Assembly (NCBI RefSeq): GCF_963678635.1
Contig: NC_087069.1
Span: 37,241,959 to 37,305,958, forward strand
Direction of reading: 5' to 3'
DNA: 64,000 bases
Source of the DNA: Symsagittifera roscoffensis
Taxonomy: Eukaryota; Xenacoelomorpha; Acoela; Convolutidae
This document shows positions 21,300 to 36,053 of the stretch, in pieces. The notes under the pieces were generated by a model, which did not search any database, was not told the DNA's origin, and was given only the letters and a program-made list of their open reading frames with translations. Position 1 is the first letter of the stretch, and the number at the start of each line of letters is the position of its first letter. The position numbers and the translations under genes were made by a program.

Positions 21300-21445
21300 T
21301 CTTACAATTTTTTTAACATATTTAAATGAAAAATTATACAAATACTTTTTCAAACTTCTGAAAACACAATCCCATTGATCGGTTAGCTGATGAAAGTATT
21401 AATTTTTAAAGTAACAAGAAGATAATTGAGAGAAATTGATCGATG
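21300..21445. repeat. Unique spacer block conserved on both arms
   Basis: ACACAATCCCATTGATCGGT and neighbouring bases to AAAGTAACAAGAAGATAATT have a recognisable inverted counterpart near 30900-30990. This shows that the arms match between the satellites as well as within them. Confidence 0.7.
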
Positions 21446-22690
21446 GATGGCTGGTTTGTTAGACTGATCGAAGACCGATGGAAGAATGATTAAAAGTATG
21501 TTTGGACGGATAACTTGCTGGATGAACAATGTTCGGCTCGTTCGATGGGCAATTAAATGTATGGTTGATTCGTTTGATGAGTGGATGACAGGATGGATGA
21601 ATGCTTGGCTGAATAGCTTGATAAAAGAGTGAATGGATAGTTTGCATGAAGGACGGATAAATAGCTGGGTGAATTGACAAAATGACGTTATGGCTAGATG
21701 GATGTTCGGATGGACAACTGGCTGGATGGAACACTGGATGAAGAATGGATGCCTAAATGGAGAAATGCAGTACAGTCTGAAAAATGGTTGACACGAAGGC
21801 TGGCCAAACTTCCGAGAATCAATAGGTTATAAACAGCGGCGTAAATAGCTGGACTGTTAGATGGATGAATGACAGGATCGATGACTGGCAGGCTTGATCC
21901 ATGCGTGGCTGATTGGCTAAATTTTCAGCTGGATGGAATGGCGGCTGGATGTTTATGTGTCTCAAAGGAGAAATAGCTTGGTGGATGAGAGAGTGACTGA
22001 TGGCTAGACGTCTGGTCGGACAGCTAGACCGATGGGTGGTTTGATGAACGGAAAGGTGGAAGACTGACTTGGTTACATAGACAGGTTTGATAAATGGATG
22101 GCTGGCTGCATGAATGGATGGTTGATTAGAAGAAAAGATTCGGATGAATGATTAGATTTGGATGAATGAATGGATGGATGGATGGCTGGTCAGTCAGATG
22201 GATGGAAAGGTTGATGCCACTTGGAAGAATGACTGATTGGATAGATAGCTTTGGATGGATGATATGATGTTTGGGTGGACGATGAGTACAAAGATTGCCG
22301 CTGTATAGATGGTTAGTTGGATCATTGGATGAAATAATGCCTCGTTGGATGAATGGATGTATGGCTGACTGGGTAGTTAGATGGATGCATAGATTGATCG
22401 CGCTTGGATGGATGACTGAATAGTTGGATAGCTTTGTGGATGGATGGATGATGAGATTTTTGAGTGGCTGAGAGTATGGACTTTGAGTACATAGATTGCT
22501 GCTGTTTAAAGGTTTAGACGGATCAATGGATGAATTAATGGCTCGTTGTATTACGCGATGGTTGGTTGGCTGGTTCAATGGATGCATAAAAGTTTGAGGA
22601 GATGCACGTTTTTCCGAATGGTGAATGGCTTGATAGAAGTACGGATAGGTTACCGGACACTTGGATGTACGACTGAATGTTCAACTTTTG
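21445..22690. repeat. TGGATGGA-type satellite, left arm
   Basis: About 1.2 kb of degenerate GGATGAATGGATGG-like words. The inverse TCCATCCA-type satellite is at 29330-30790 on the right arm. Predicted Ser/His/Pro/Ile peptides on the minus strand are translation artefacts of the repeat. Confidence 0.9.
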
Positions 22691-24420
22691 TACTACACTA
22701 CTCTGTGCTGCCCTCCTCTCTTTAGGCATTAATGTTTACGATATAGCTAAACTTGCAAACAAACCCTATGACAATTTTTACCTTGAAAAAGATAGCTCAG
22801 GCAATTAAATGTCACATTAAATTGAAGCAACAAAAACATTTTTAATCCAACAAGCAAAAAAATAATTAGCCTTAAAATTTTCAAACTTTTGTCATACATT
22901 ACGCGGTGTTCATAAAAAAAACTTTTAGAAGCTTTGAAAAACTGATAAAGTTCTGATTGAAGTTATTTGTTCAGTTTTTTGTCATGTGACTTTTGGTAGC
23001 ATATGTTGTAGTAACACGCCTAGCTGTTTAGGAATACAAAATGATTTCGTTTTAAAGGCCAGAACATTAATGATATGCATTCAGTAAATTAATCAGAGGA
23101 AATTTAAACATTTCAGTCTCAGTATTTGGAAGAAAGTCGGTTCTTTTTGTAAGTTTAAAAGTTATCTTTTTATAGATTAACTATGCATTTTACCACTAAT
23201 TTATAATAAGAACTTTAAGAGTCTCAAAACAAGTTAAAAAATTCAATGATTGGGGTTTTAAAAGTCTATTCGTTTCAAACTCAAATTCAGTAGTTTCACA
23301 TTTGAGAGGTAATGAAGAGCATTCACAAGGTTATCTGGGGTAAAATTTTTAAAAAGTTCAACCTTGTTACATGAAGCAGTTAACACGCTCACTGAGTCTT
23401 TAGATATAAAAATAATTATAAATTATTTCATTCCAAATCTTGGATTATTTTTGTTTCATCCCTTTTTTTCGCTGAAAACAAAAAAAATTTTTCCCCTTCG
23501 ATAGTGTTAATTGAACAATTTGAAACAGACATAATCAATTCATAACTTCAACCACGTACTAATTTGACTGTTCGATTTCTGTTTGAAAGTAATAAGTTTC
23601 GATGAAAATTGTTTTGTGAAACTTTTGAAACTGATCTTGAACATTAAGACGTCTTCGTTTCTGAAGGATGAAATTGCTGAATTTCTTTTCAGTTAACAGA
23701 TGTAACTATGCTTTACTTTGTTTACTGTGTTATTTGGCGACGACCGATTGGTAGCTCGCTGTAACATAAATGAGTGAATAAACTCAAGCTTTACCTAAAA
23801 ATTTTCATAAATTGTTTTGCTAATGTGTGTAAATTGGCAAAACAATTGGTGAAATTTTGAGTAAGTTAATTTGAGTATTTTGGTGTGCTGATAGTTTATT
23901 CTAAAAAACAATTGTTAGAAAAATGGGTAAAATGATTTGAGTGTTTTCTTGTGCAGTATTCTAATAACTTGAATTTTTTTGTGAGTGTCAAGTTTCGTAA
24001 TGAAAATACCAATGAAGAGTGTGTTCTTTCATCTTTTGTGAGGTAGCAGCGGAAAAAGTTTCTGATTCCTTTTTTTAAAATTCATAGCTTCCGAAAAATA
24101 AGAGTTTTGCAATAAAAAAAACCGCAGAACGGAATAATGATTTTAAATGAGCGTGAGTTATCCCATCCGCAAAAAAAGCCATCATTTTTAATTTATGTTT
24201 GGCGGAATTAGAAAGTTTAGATCGATACAAACCAGCCTATCAAAAAACAATTTAGATGCGTAAAACTTGTGGTTTAGCGAGCAAAAAGCTATCGTGGTTT
24301 TCCAATTCATTTCAATCAAACTCTAACAAAAAATCAAAGGCATAGCTTTTTCGTTATGCGAATAGCGGACAATAGTTCAGATAGCGACTAATAGCTACTC
24401 GGCGTTGCTTGTCACTACAA
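22690..24420. repeat. Unique inner arm block (left)
   Basis: AT-rich non-coding block. Its inner half (about 23990-24420) is clearly inverted relative to 26600-27070, for example GAGGTAGCAGCGG against CCGCTGCTACCTC and TTATCCCATC against GATGGGATAA. No coding potential seen. Confidence 0.65.
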
Positions 24421-24479
24421 TCTTCGGGATCGTGTCCCGACATTGTAGTCGGTATGGTTCAGTTTTTAATTCAGCAAGC

Positions 24480-26190
24480 GCAATACTATCAAACGAGTAG
24501 TCCTAAACCTGATGTTAGGTGTTAATGTGCTATCCGTGATTGCCAAAAAACTTCGTACAAAGCCCACAAAACACAGGCATTGCCATTTGGTTTAGCTGGC
24601 AAGAGCTCTTGCGGCTTTGCTTGTCGATAGCCTCCTCGGGAACGCCTCCCGCTGGTATAATCGGTATGGTTGAACCTTCACTTCCAGAAGCGTGATAATT
24701 ATCAAATGAGTAGTCGTAGAATTGCTGTTGAGTGTTAATGCGCCCTCCGTATCTGCCGACACATTTCATAAGAAATCTCACAAATTAAAGAGGTATGGCC
24801 GTTGGATTTAGCGGCAAAAGCTCTTCGGGAGTTGCTTGTCGATGGTCTTCTCGGGAACTCCTCCCGCTGCTATAATCGGTATGGTTGAACCTTCACTTCC
24901 AGAAGCGTGATAATTATCAAATGAGTAGTCCTAGAACTGCTGTTGTGTGTTAATGCGCCCTCCGTGTCTGCCGAAACATTTCATAAGAAACCTCCCAAAT
25001 TACAGAGGTATGGCAGTTTGGTTTAGCGGGCAATAGCTATTCCGGACTTGCTCGTCGCTACGCTCCTTAAGAACGCCTCCCGCTGTTAAAATCGTATGGT
25101 TGAACTTTCACTACCGAAAGCGTGATAACTATCAAATGAGTAGTCCTTGACCCGCTGTTGTATGTTAATGCGCTATCCGTAATTGCTGAAACACTTTATT
25201 TAAAGTCCCACAAACACAGGCATGGTCATTTGGTAAATCAGGCAATAGCTATTCCGGCGTTGCTCGTCGCTACGCTCCTTGGGAACGGCTCCCACTTGTA
25301 TAGTCGGCATGGTTGATCCTTAACTTCCAGAATCGTGATAATTATCAAATGAGTAGACCTAGAGCTGCTGATGCGTGTTATTGCGCTCTCCGTGTTTGCC
25401 GAAACACTTCATATAAAGTCCCACAAAACACAGAGGCTTGGCCGTTTGGTTATGCGGGAAATAGATATCCCGGCGTCAATGCTCGTCGCTACGCTCCTCG
25501 TGAACGCCTCCCGCTGTCATAGTCGGTATGATTGAATTTTCACTTTCAGAAGCGTGATATCTATCAAATGAATAGTTCTAGACCCGCTGTTGTATGTTAA
25601 TGCGCTATCCGTAATTGCTGAAACACTTTATTTAAAGTCCCACAAAACACACAGGCATGGTCATTTGGTAAATCAGGCAATAGCTAGTCCGGCGTTGCTC
25701 GTCGCTACAATCCTTGGGAACGGCTCCCACTTGTATAGTCGGCATGGTTGATCCTTAACTTCCAGAATCGTGATAATTATCAAATGAGTAGACCTAGAGC
25801 TGCTGATGCGTGTTATTGCGCTCTCCGTGTTTGCCGAAACACTTCGTATAAAGTACCACAAAACACAGAAGCATGGCCGTTTGGTTATGCGGCAAATAGA
25901 TATCCCGGCGTCAATGCTCGTCGCTACGCTCCTCGGGAACGCCTCCCACTGGCATAGTCGGTATGATTGAACTTTCACTTTCAGAAGCGTGATATCTATC
26001 AAATGAGTAGTCCTTAACATGCTGATGTGTTATTAACTATCCGTGTCTGCCGAAATTTTTTTTTCACAAAACACGGAGACATGGCCTGTAGGTTGAGCGG
26101 GCAATAGTTATCCCGGCTTGGCTCGTCGGTACGCTATTGGGGAACACCTCCCACTTCTATAGTCTGTTTGGATCAACTTACACCTCAACA
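24480..26190. repeat. Central tandem array of about 215 bp units
   Basis: The word ATCAAATGAGTAG (with variants) recurs at about 24488, 24699, 24917, 25132, 25341, 25566, 25777 and 26000, giving roughly eight units of about 215 bp. Units alternate in two forms, making a 435 bp higher-order repeat that is nearly identical at 25085-25520 and 25520-25955. Each unit carries a GC-richer core (GCTCGTCGCTACGCTCC, then GGAACGCCTCCCGCTG) unlike the surrounding AT-rich DNA. Confidence 0.85.
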
Positions 26191-26439
26191 AGCGTGATTC
26201 TTGTTCAGGTAGGTTGACATCAAACTAAAGCAAAAAAAGGAAAACAAAAAAACTTATGCAAAAGATTTTGATTGTGATGGTTAATTTCAATTAGTGATAA
26301 CATGTGTTCCATGAAATCTGATATGTTCTTTTTTTCCTTCATTCAAGCATTTTTTGCCCCTTAAAAACTCTCAGAAAAAATTTAAACGGTCAAAAATTGC
26401 TTGAAAGAAAAAAATGTCAGAATAGTTGTCGCCCACTAA

Positions 26440-27545
26440 ACCAAACAGCCATGCCTCTGTGTTTGTGGGACATTATATGAAGTATTTCGGCAAACATGGA
26501 TAGCTCATTAACACACAACATCAGGTTTAGGACTACTCATTGGATAATTATTGTGCTTGTTGAACCAAAAACTGAACCATACCGACTATATTGTCGGGAC
26601 ACAATCCCAAAGATTGTAGTGACAAGCAACGCCGTATAACTATTGTCAGCTATCCGAACTATTTTCCGCTATCCGAATAATCAAAATTCGACGCCTTTGC
26701 GATTTTTGTGAGACGTTGAATGGAATGAATAGGAAAATCATGATAGCTTCTTGCCCGCTAAAGCACAAGTTTCACTTATTGCAGCTTTAAAATTTTTTTA
26801 ATGATTGTTTTGTATCGATCTAAAATTTTTACTTCCGCCAGATATATATTAAAGCCGATGATTTTTTTTTTGCAGATGGGATAACGCATGCTCAATTGAG
26901 AACATTATTCCGTTCAGCCGATTTTTTTTTATTGCAAAACTATTATTTTTTTGGAAGCTTTGACTTATAAAAAAACACCTACAAGTCACTCTCCGCTGCT
27001 ACCTCGTGAAAAATGAACAAACACACTCTTTATGGGTTTTTTCAATACGAAGCTTGACACTAACGAAAATGCAATTTATAAGAAGACTGAACACTAAAAC
27101 ACTGAAATCAGTTCATCCAAAATTTCAACAATTGTTTTTATCAAAATACACCCCCTAGCACACCAAAACACAAATCAATTTTCGCAAAAATTTACCAAAT
27201 TTTTTGCAAAATACGCCCAATAGCAAAACAATTATTGAATACCTTCAGGTGAAACTTGAGTTTGATCACTCATTTATCTTACAGCAAGCTACCAATCGTT
27301 TAACGCCAGATAACACTAAAAACAAATCAAAGCAAAATTATTTTTGCCCAAAACAGAAATGTGAAACTGATCAAGGATCTAGATCAGTTTCACATTTTCT
27401 TTAAAAAGTTTCACAAATGTTTGAGCTTTATTTTTTCAAAATAAAAATGGTCATAGGATTTGTTTGCTTGTTTAGCAATATCGTATACAGTAATGATTAA
27501 AGGACGCAAGACATCACATTGTACTTTAGTACAGAGGTTATACAT
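26440..27545. repeat. Inverted inner arm block (right)
   Basis: Reverse-oriented counterpart of the array edge and unique inner block. It starts with one inverted 215 bp unit (26440-26640), then matches the left inner block. A short open frame at 27204-27404 is not recognisable. Confidence 0.7.
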
Positions 27546-27603
27546 TCAGTCGTTTATCCAAATATCCGGCCACCTATCCCTACGTCTTTCAAGCCAATCA
27601 CCA

Positions 27604-29295
27604 TTTGTAATTATCAAATGAGTAGTCCTAGAACTGCCGTTGTGTGTTAATGCGCCCTCAGTGTCTGCCGAAACATTTCATAAAAAACCTCCCAAATTAC
27701 AGAGGTATGGCAGTTTGGTTTAGCGGGCAATAGCTATTCCGGCCTTGCTCGTCGCTACGCTCCTTGAGAACGCCTCCCGCTGTTAAAATCGTTTGGTTGA
27801 ATTTTCACTACCGGAAGCGTGATAACTATCAAATGAGTAGTCCTTGACCCGCTGTTGTATGTTAATGCGCTATCCGTAATTGCTGAAACACTTTATTTAA
27901 AGTCCCACAAACACAGGCATGGTCATTTGGTAAATCAGGCAATAGCTATTCCGGCGTTGCTCGTCGCTACGCTCCTTGGGAACGGCTCCCACTTGTATAG
28001 TCGGCATGGTTGATCCTTAACTTCCAGAATCGTAATAATTATCAAATGAGTAGACCTAGAGCTGCTGTTGTGTGTTATTGCGCTCTCCGAGTTTGCCGAA
28101 ACACTTCATATTAAGTCTCACAAAACACAGAGGCATGGCCGTTTGGTTATGCGGGAAATAAATATCCCGACGTCAATGCTCGTCGCTACGCTCCTCGGGA
28201 ACGCCTCCCGCTGGCATAGTCGGTATGACTGAACTTTCACTTTTAGAAGCGTGATATCTATCAAATGAGTAGTCCTTAACATGCTGATGTGTTTTTAACT
28301 ATCCGTGTCTGCCGAAAATTTTTTCACAAAACAGGAAGACATGGCCTGTAGGTTGAGCGGGCAATAGTTATCCCGGCTTGGCTCGTCGGTACGCTATTGG
28401 GGAACGCCTCCCACTTCTATAGTCTGTTTGGATCAACTTACACCTCAACAAGCGTGATTCTTGTTCAGGTAGGTTGACATCAAACTAAAGCAAAAAAAAA
28501 GAAAAACAAAAAAACTTATGCAAAAGATTTTGATTGTGATGGTTAATTTCAACTAGTGATAACATGTGTTCCATGAAATCTGACATGTCCTTCTTTTCCT
28601 TCCTTCAAGCATTTTTTGCCCCTTAAAAACTCTCAGAAAAAGTTTAAACGATCAAAAAGTTGCTTGATTGAAAAAAATGTCGGAATAGCTGTCGCCCACT
28701 AAACCAAACAGCCATGCCTCTGTGTTTTGTGGGACTTTATATGAAGTATTTCGGCAAACACGGATGGCGCATTAACACGCAACGCAACAGTAGGTATAGG
28801 AATACTCAATTAATAATTATCACGCTTCTAGAAGTGAAGGTTCAACCATACCGACTATACCAGCGAAAGGCGTTCAGGAGGAGCGTAGAGACGAGCAACA
28901 TCCGTATAGCTATTGCTCGCTAAACCGAATGGCCATGCTTCTGTTTTGTGGAACTCTATAGGAAGTGGTTGGCAAACATGGATAGCTGATTAACACACAA
29001 CATCAGGTTTAGGACTACTCATTGGATAATTATTGTGCTTGTTGAACCAAAAACTGAACCATACCGACTATATTGTCGGGACACAATCCCAAAGATTGTA
29101 GTGACAAGCAACGCCGTATAACTATTGTCAGCTATCCGAACTATTTTCCGCTATCCGAATAATCGAAATTCGACGCCTTTGCGATTTTTGTGAGACGTTG
29201 AATGGAATGAATAGGAAAATCATGATAGCTTCTTGCCCGCTAAAGCACAAGTTTCACTTATTGCAGCTTTAAAATTTTTTTAATGATTGTTTTAT
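27604..29295. repeat. 1.7 kb internal duplication in the right arm
   Basis: This segment repeats the order of about 24910-26810 (array units, spacer, inverted unit, inner block) but with one fewer 435 bp unit. The sequence just outside both junctions is the same: TTATACATTCAGTCGTTTAT appears at about 27540 and again at about 29309. The copy therefore behaves as an insertion or tandem duplication within the right arm. Confidence 0.75.
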
Positions 29296-29329
29296 TAGTA
29301 CAGATGTTATACATTCAGTCGTTTATCCA

Positions 29330-30790
29330 AATATCCGGCCACCTATCCTTACGTCTATCAAGCCAGTCACCATTTGTAAAAACTTCCATCTCTTGAACCT
29401 TTCAGGCATCTATTGAACCATTCATCTATCCATCAAGCAAGCATGCAACTAGCCAACCAACGATCACGTCAACCCACGAGCCATTAATTAATCCATTGAT
29501 CCGTCCAACCTTTTATACAGCATCAACCTATGTACTCCTTGTCCATTTTTCAGCCACCCAAACATCTTATTGTCCATCCATTCACAAATCTGCCTATTTA
29601 ATCAGTCATCCATCCAAGTGGCATCGTTCTTTCCATCCATCTGACTAACCAGCCAGCCATCCATCTCTTCGTTCATTCGAAAAACTTTTTTTCTAATCAA
29701 CACTCCATCCATGCAGCCAGCCATTCATCTATCAAACCTGTCTATGTAACCAAGTCAACCTCCCACCTATCCCTTCATCAAACCACCCATCGGTCAAGCT
29801 ATCCAAACAGATGTCTAGCCATCAGTCACTTTCCCGTCCACCAAGCTATCTATCATTTCAGAAACCGAAACATCCGGTCGCCGAAGCATCCAGCTTGTTT
29901 TCTGAATAATTTAGACACGCATTGTTCAAGCCTGCCTACCATCTATCTTGTCATCCTTCCATCCAACATTTTAGCTATTTATGCCACAGCCAAACAATCT
30001 TTTCTTTCGGAATTTTATCCATCCTACGAACCAACTATTTATCTAGCTGTACTGCATCTCTCCATATAGGCATTCATTCTTCATCCAGTGTTCCATCCAG
30101 CCAGTTATCCATCTAAACATTCATCTAGCCATAACTCCATCCTGTCGGTTCAACCAGCTATTTAACCGTCCTTCATGCCAACTATTTATTCACTCGTTTA
30201 TCAGGCTTCTAGGCCAAGCAATCATTAGTCCTGCCATGCACTCATCAATCGAATCAGCCATTACCTCAATTGCCCATCGAACGAGCCAACCATCCATCTA
30301 GCTGTGCATCATCTAGCCCACCATTGTCTATCCAGCAAGTTATCCGCCCAAACATCCTTTTGATCTTTCTTCTATCAACCTCCGATCAGTCTAACAATCC
30401 AGCCAACCGGCGATCCAATTATTTACCCAGCCAGCCCTCCATCCATCAATCAATCCAAGCATCAAGCCATCCATTGATCAAGCCATTCATCCATCATAAG
30501 GCCATCTATCTATTGTAAAACCATACATCCATCAGGCCATTCTTCATTCATCAACTGTCCATGCGTATTTGTAGCCACTATTCATCTAACCAACCAACCA
30601 TCCATCAGTCTGAGCGATCTTGCCATTCGGCTATCTAACCATCTATTCATCTAACTGTTCTTTCAACTGTTCTTCCCTTCAGCAATTTATTCAACCAATC
30701 AGGTTTTGATCCAACCAGCCATTCATCAATCCATCCATTCATACAGCCATCGATCTAACTATCCCTCCGTACATCGCTTCAAATAACCCA
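29330..30790. repeat. TCCATCCA-type satellite, right arm
   Basis: Inverse of the left-arm TGGA satellite, about 1.45 kb, degenerate. Plus-strand Ser/His/Pro-rich open frames here are repeat artefacts. Confidence 0.9.
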
Positions 30791-30999
30791 CCATTCAAAA
30801 CTTCATATTTTTTTCAGCACTATTTATAAACAAAATTGGCACATTTTCTGAATTTTTAAATTATCTAGCATTACTACCGTAATTTGGATTCAAGAACTTC
30901 ACAATATTTCTTTCGATTATCTTTTTGTTACTTTAAATCTTAACAGTTTCAGCAGCTAATCGATCATTGGGATTGTGTATTTAGATAATTGAAATTTTT

Positions 31000-32330
<1,331 letters not shown>

Positions 32331-32339
32331 GTGGTCCAG

Positions 32340-33585
32340 AAAATTGCTGTTATAGTTCCGTGGCAACATATAACAGTACGTTGGAGACTCCTAATAAGTT
32401 CATGTTTTAATCCGGCTGCATCGTGCAAAAAAGCGTGAAATATTAAAAACTAGGAGTCGTTCAAGTTTTTTTTTCAAGGATCGGAGGAACGGTTTTTGAT
32501 ACCAATTAAGCCGCCATAAGGTCTCATTTTACTTAAAACGTCGTAAAAAATTATTAGAATTAATAAAAATGAGAAACAGTTACAAAGTTTCTCTGTCATA
32601 ATAAGTTTATTTCGATGACGTTAACATTTCTTGAGTTTTTTAAACCAAATTGAGTAACTCGGTTTTCCCCAATTTCACTGTTTTTTTCCAACCCTTCTCC
32701 AATCTGCCAAATGTCAGCCACTGGAGATAAGAGATACCTTGTAGATACTTTTAGACTTGTCTAGTTTCCGGCGGTAAAAAACCATTGAACCGCCGTAAAC
32801 ACTTTTTGTTTTATAAAAATGCACTAAGTTTTTGAAAAAAGCTTGGTGCATTTATTTTCATATTCCTTTAGCCCTTTTCCTTTTTCCACACGTCCATTCC
32901 TCATTGAAACATCCAATCCCCTCGCGAGAAACACGGCATAATGTTCCTCCTCGGTTGATTTGTATGGTTGAAAACACTCTAATTTGTATAATTTAATTAT
33001 AAATTTCTCCAGTACACCAAATTCCCTCAAATTTAGTTTTTATGATTTCAAAGTTGACATATTTATTATTTGCTATATATTGCCCAGAAACGGCCGCCGG
33101 CTTTAGAGAGTGATTTCAATTTACTGCCTTTTTACTATAAAAAACAGCTCAAGTTAAAAAAGTAGTTTAATGCTGCAAACAGTGAAGCTACGCTGCCAAA
33201 ATTACCGGCGAATTTTTAATATATACCAAAAAATTCGATTGAAATTTCACTAACAAGTTTCAATTAGGTCGAAAGTTCCTTTGCTCGAAACAAATGTAAC
33301 AATAAATATGATTCATATAATTAACCATGACCAATAATTAGGACTCCAAAAATTGGAATTGGAAAGAATTTTGTGTCGTGTCCCTTGATGTTAAGCTAAG
33401 CTTAGCAAGATCCTAAGTAGGGGATCTTCTGATTTTTGGATGGAAAATTTCTTTCGCTTACAAAATCCTAGGATGAGGGTCCTCCAAAAAATTACAGACC
33501 TCTTTCTTAGGATTTTGCTTTGCGTGAGGACCCCCCCTTTAGGAAGGACCGCCCCTTAGGATTCGGGACACGATACAACACTACT
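32340..33585. repeat. Right terminal inverted-repeat block
   Basis: Inverse counterpart of the left terminal block, including the CCTAAGG/CCTAGG-rich outer 200 bp. It ends ACACTACT immediately before the candidate duplicated GTTCTT. Confidence 0.75.
32824..33030 (-). pseudogene. Decayed HTH (psq/CENP-B type) fragment, right arm
   Basis: An open minus-strand frame encodes MREFGVLEKFIIKLYKLE, then STEEEHYAVFLARGLDVSM. It is the better preserved relative of the left-arm fragment, without the frameshift. No downstream catalytic domain is present. See the left-arm entry for the family argument. Confidence 0.35.
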
Positions 33586-33591
33586 GTTCTT

Positions 33592-34534
33592 AGTTGCAAG
33601 TAATGGCGTAAACTAGCTCCATTTTTTCGTTATTTTTCTCCGATTTTCGCGATTTCATATCGCGAATTTTCCAGACTCATACAATCTGTAATTTGGGTAT
33701 CTGGATACGGTGCGACTTCGAAGTCTGGACATGAGAGAATGCGTCTTCATTAATTGCGGTCATCCTCTTTGTCACAAATGTTTGATGAAGTTTTTCCAAC
33801 CAATTCGGAGTTTTTAATGGATTCATTTTTGTCGGCTCTAGTTATCGTCTTTTGTCCTCCTGTTGGTTCATTGTCTTCTCAGGTTTTCGACGACACCGTT
33901 GATTTTGGCGATACTCCTGGGAGGGGAGGGGGAGCCACAGCGGGTCTTCAATTATTGTTTGAGCCACCGACGCAAAAAAGAACCTCAGACAAGTTTTTAC
34001 GTCTTTCATATATAACCTTGACAGTTTCTAATGTAGTAACTCTTTCCAACCTTAAGAACTACAAGTTTTCATGGTGTGTGATTGAGCCTATTGTTTTTTC
34101 TACTGTTGTGTTTCATCATTCGGTAATTCCGGTTATCTGGTACTTACTTCGTCTATAAGTCGACTACGCAATGTTTTGGCGTGAGGGTTGAAAACTTTGA
34201 CTTCAAAGAAAATACTTTGATTTCCCCATTTATTTTTTTTCTATTCTTATCTCCGCTTCAGTTATGGTTGAATTTCATCAAAATTCTTACCCTGCAGTTT
34301 TTGAAACTTTGTCTCAATTTCTAATTCATCCTCGGGACGAAGAGCGGGACTTATTCTGCAACCTTTGGGGGCTTAAAATGGCCACGTTGCGATCATCGCT
34401 ACCCCAAACAGGCATGTTGGCAACATTGTGACTCGAAATGGATATGCTGAGACTTTGTGCGCTCGAAGTGCGTTGCTCGATTTTTGCGCGACCAAAGTGT
34501 TCAGCGCGACTGTCCTGCCCATCATTTTATGTTG
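33592..34534. other. Intergenic sequence with an unassigned open frame
   Basis: A 134-codon plus-strand frame at 33754-34158 includes a hydrophobic stretch (SFLSALVIVFCPPVGSL) but no recognisable domain. It lies just beyond the foldback, where a continuation of the interrupted PLAT gene might be expected. From 34380 onward, GCGAC-type words recur (GCGCGAC, GTGCGACC), leading into the direct repeat. Confidence 0.35.
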
Positions 34535-35136
34535 CGACTTTGGGAGACTGAAAAAAGAAATGGTGTGCGACCAAGAAGTTACTGCGCGACGACTTGGAGC
34601 GACCCAGAATGATCTGATACGATTTTGCATGGCGAGTATTTTTCTACTCGATAGCGAGATTTAGAATTCTCATCTCGTCTTTCAACATCGAAGAAGCCTT
34701 CCCGCAAATTTTTGCAACGCGAAAGAGACACTTCGAATACTGTATCAGATGTAAAAGTACTTCGAGCGACTCATCTTGCTACTTTCAGCGACCTATTAGC
34801 GTTTCTGCCCGACCCATGTTGTTGTGACTTTCCACGACTATCATTGTAATTTTGCGCTACCCATTTTTTTATATAACGCTTTTCCATTTTTTGATATAAG
34901 CCTCCGGAAGGGGTTTGAATTTTCAGGCGCGCCATTTGAAAATAACATAAAACGCGGGCATAGGTCAGGGTCTTCAATCCAAGATGTATTTGATTTAAAT
35001 ACGGCGTACATGGTGTTTTCGAAACGATTTGCTCAATAAAGTTGCTCTCATTTCACAAATATTTGGGCTATTGGAGTAATTTGTTTGGAGGAGGCAGCAA
35101 AAAGCCGCCAAATTCTGATGATTTATCTCATTGAGT
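34535..35136. repeat. 600 bp direct repeat, copy 1
   Basis: Starts CGACTTTGGGAGACTGAAAA and ends near CATTGAGT. It matches 36054-36653 with scattered substitutions. It contains ATATAAG and, further on, AATAAAG, as an LTR would, but lacks clear TG/CA ends. Confidence 0.85.
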
Positions 35137-35139
35137 TGG

Positions 35140-36053
35140 TTAGTTTTCAATCTAATAACGACAATGATTTTAGCCCACAGTGAGCCGCCAAATCGGATCT
35201 TTCAACCGATCTTTTTCTTACCCCTCCAACCTCCAACACCAGGTCTTTTTCACTTTCATCAATGACCTTCTCTCCTCCCCTCTACCGTTATTCCACTCCA
35301 ATTTCTCCACATCATCATCCATATCATCCCACATTCACTCTGATGACTCAATCCAAACGTTTTTCTAACAGTCAACATTTTTTATGTAATCCTGCAGTAG
35401 ACTTTTCGTTTACCGTAATCACTCTCTCATCCATTTCCAGTTCCTTATATAAAGACGCTTCGCCAATCTGTTCACAACTAACTAGCACTATTGAAGACAT
35501 CCCAATTCCCACAACTCACAACCAACTTCATCATGACTTAGACGAGTTTATACGCCCCCAACAACAGATTCACAGTATTAATGAACAATTAACAAAAAGC
35601 CAATTAACTCACTCCGCTTCACCTGCAGAAAATTCCAGATCATCTATTTGCAACATCCCCGCACAAAGTATTTAATGAAAAGAAATTATTCCACAAACCC
35701 ACCCATATACTTAATAAATCGCCCTTTAACAACCAGACTCATCTATAGCCAACATCCTAAACATACTATTACGCTCGAATTTTTGCTTGTTATCAAAATA
35801 TTTTTGCCATAATTTTGTTATTATAACCAAGAACGCCCTAGACAACGAGATTCTTATGTAGACAAAAACATCATAACCCCACACTCTCTTGGTTTTTTAA
35901 CTTCACTATTCCACTCGTACTATTTCGCAAAATAAATAATGATGAAATAAATATTACAGCTTTTCAACAACTCACTAATGCCATGCAACTAAACGATTAT
36001 ACTTACATTGGATTATCACAAATTCTCAGTCGTTACATCGCACGCAAGTCCAA
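35140..36053 (+). pseudogene. Relic of the retrovirus 3' region (Env tail, Ser/Pro ORF, unknown downstream ORF)
   Basis: Begins inside the end of Env (SNNDNDFSPQ then stop). It continues with a frameshifted relative of the MSRQ ORF (35180-35675; its ATG is now GTG). A further open stretch at about 35896-36053 encodes NNDEINITAFQQLTNAMQ and following residues. It is more diverged than the 1-15 kb copy. It shows that at least one more reading frame followed the MSRQ ORF in this element family. Confidence 0.7.

Noticed and set aside
21459..22729. Ser/His/Pro/Ile-rich open frames in the TGGA satellite (and 29922-30518)
   Set aside because: Repeat-derived translations in degenerate satellite DNA.
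25313..25957. Repeated 69-codon frames beginning MILNFQNRDNYQ
   Set aside because: They recur every 435 bp because the DNA is a tandem array; frames break in other units.
24480..26190. CRISPR-like regular repeats
   Set aside because: Units are about 215 bp contiguous tandem repeats without short repeat-spacer structure; eukaryotic context.
33754..34158. 134-codon plus-strand frame with a hydrophobic stretch, considered as a continuation of the PLAT gene
   Set aside because: Faint resemblance to a polycystin membrane segment could not be supported by motifs or splice phase.
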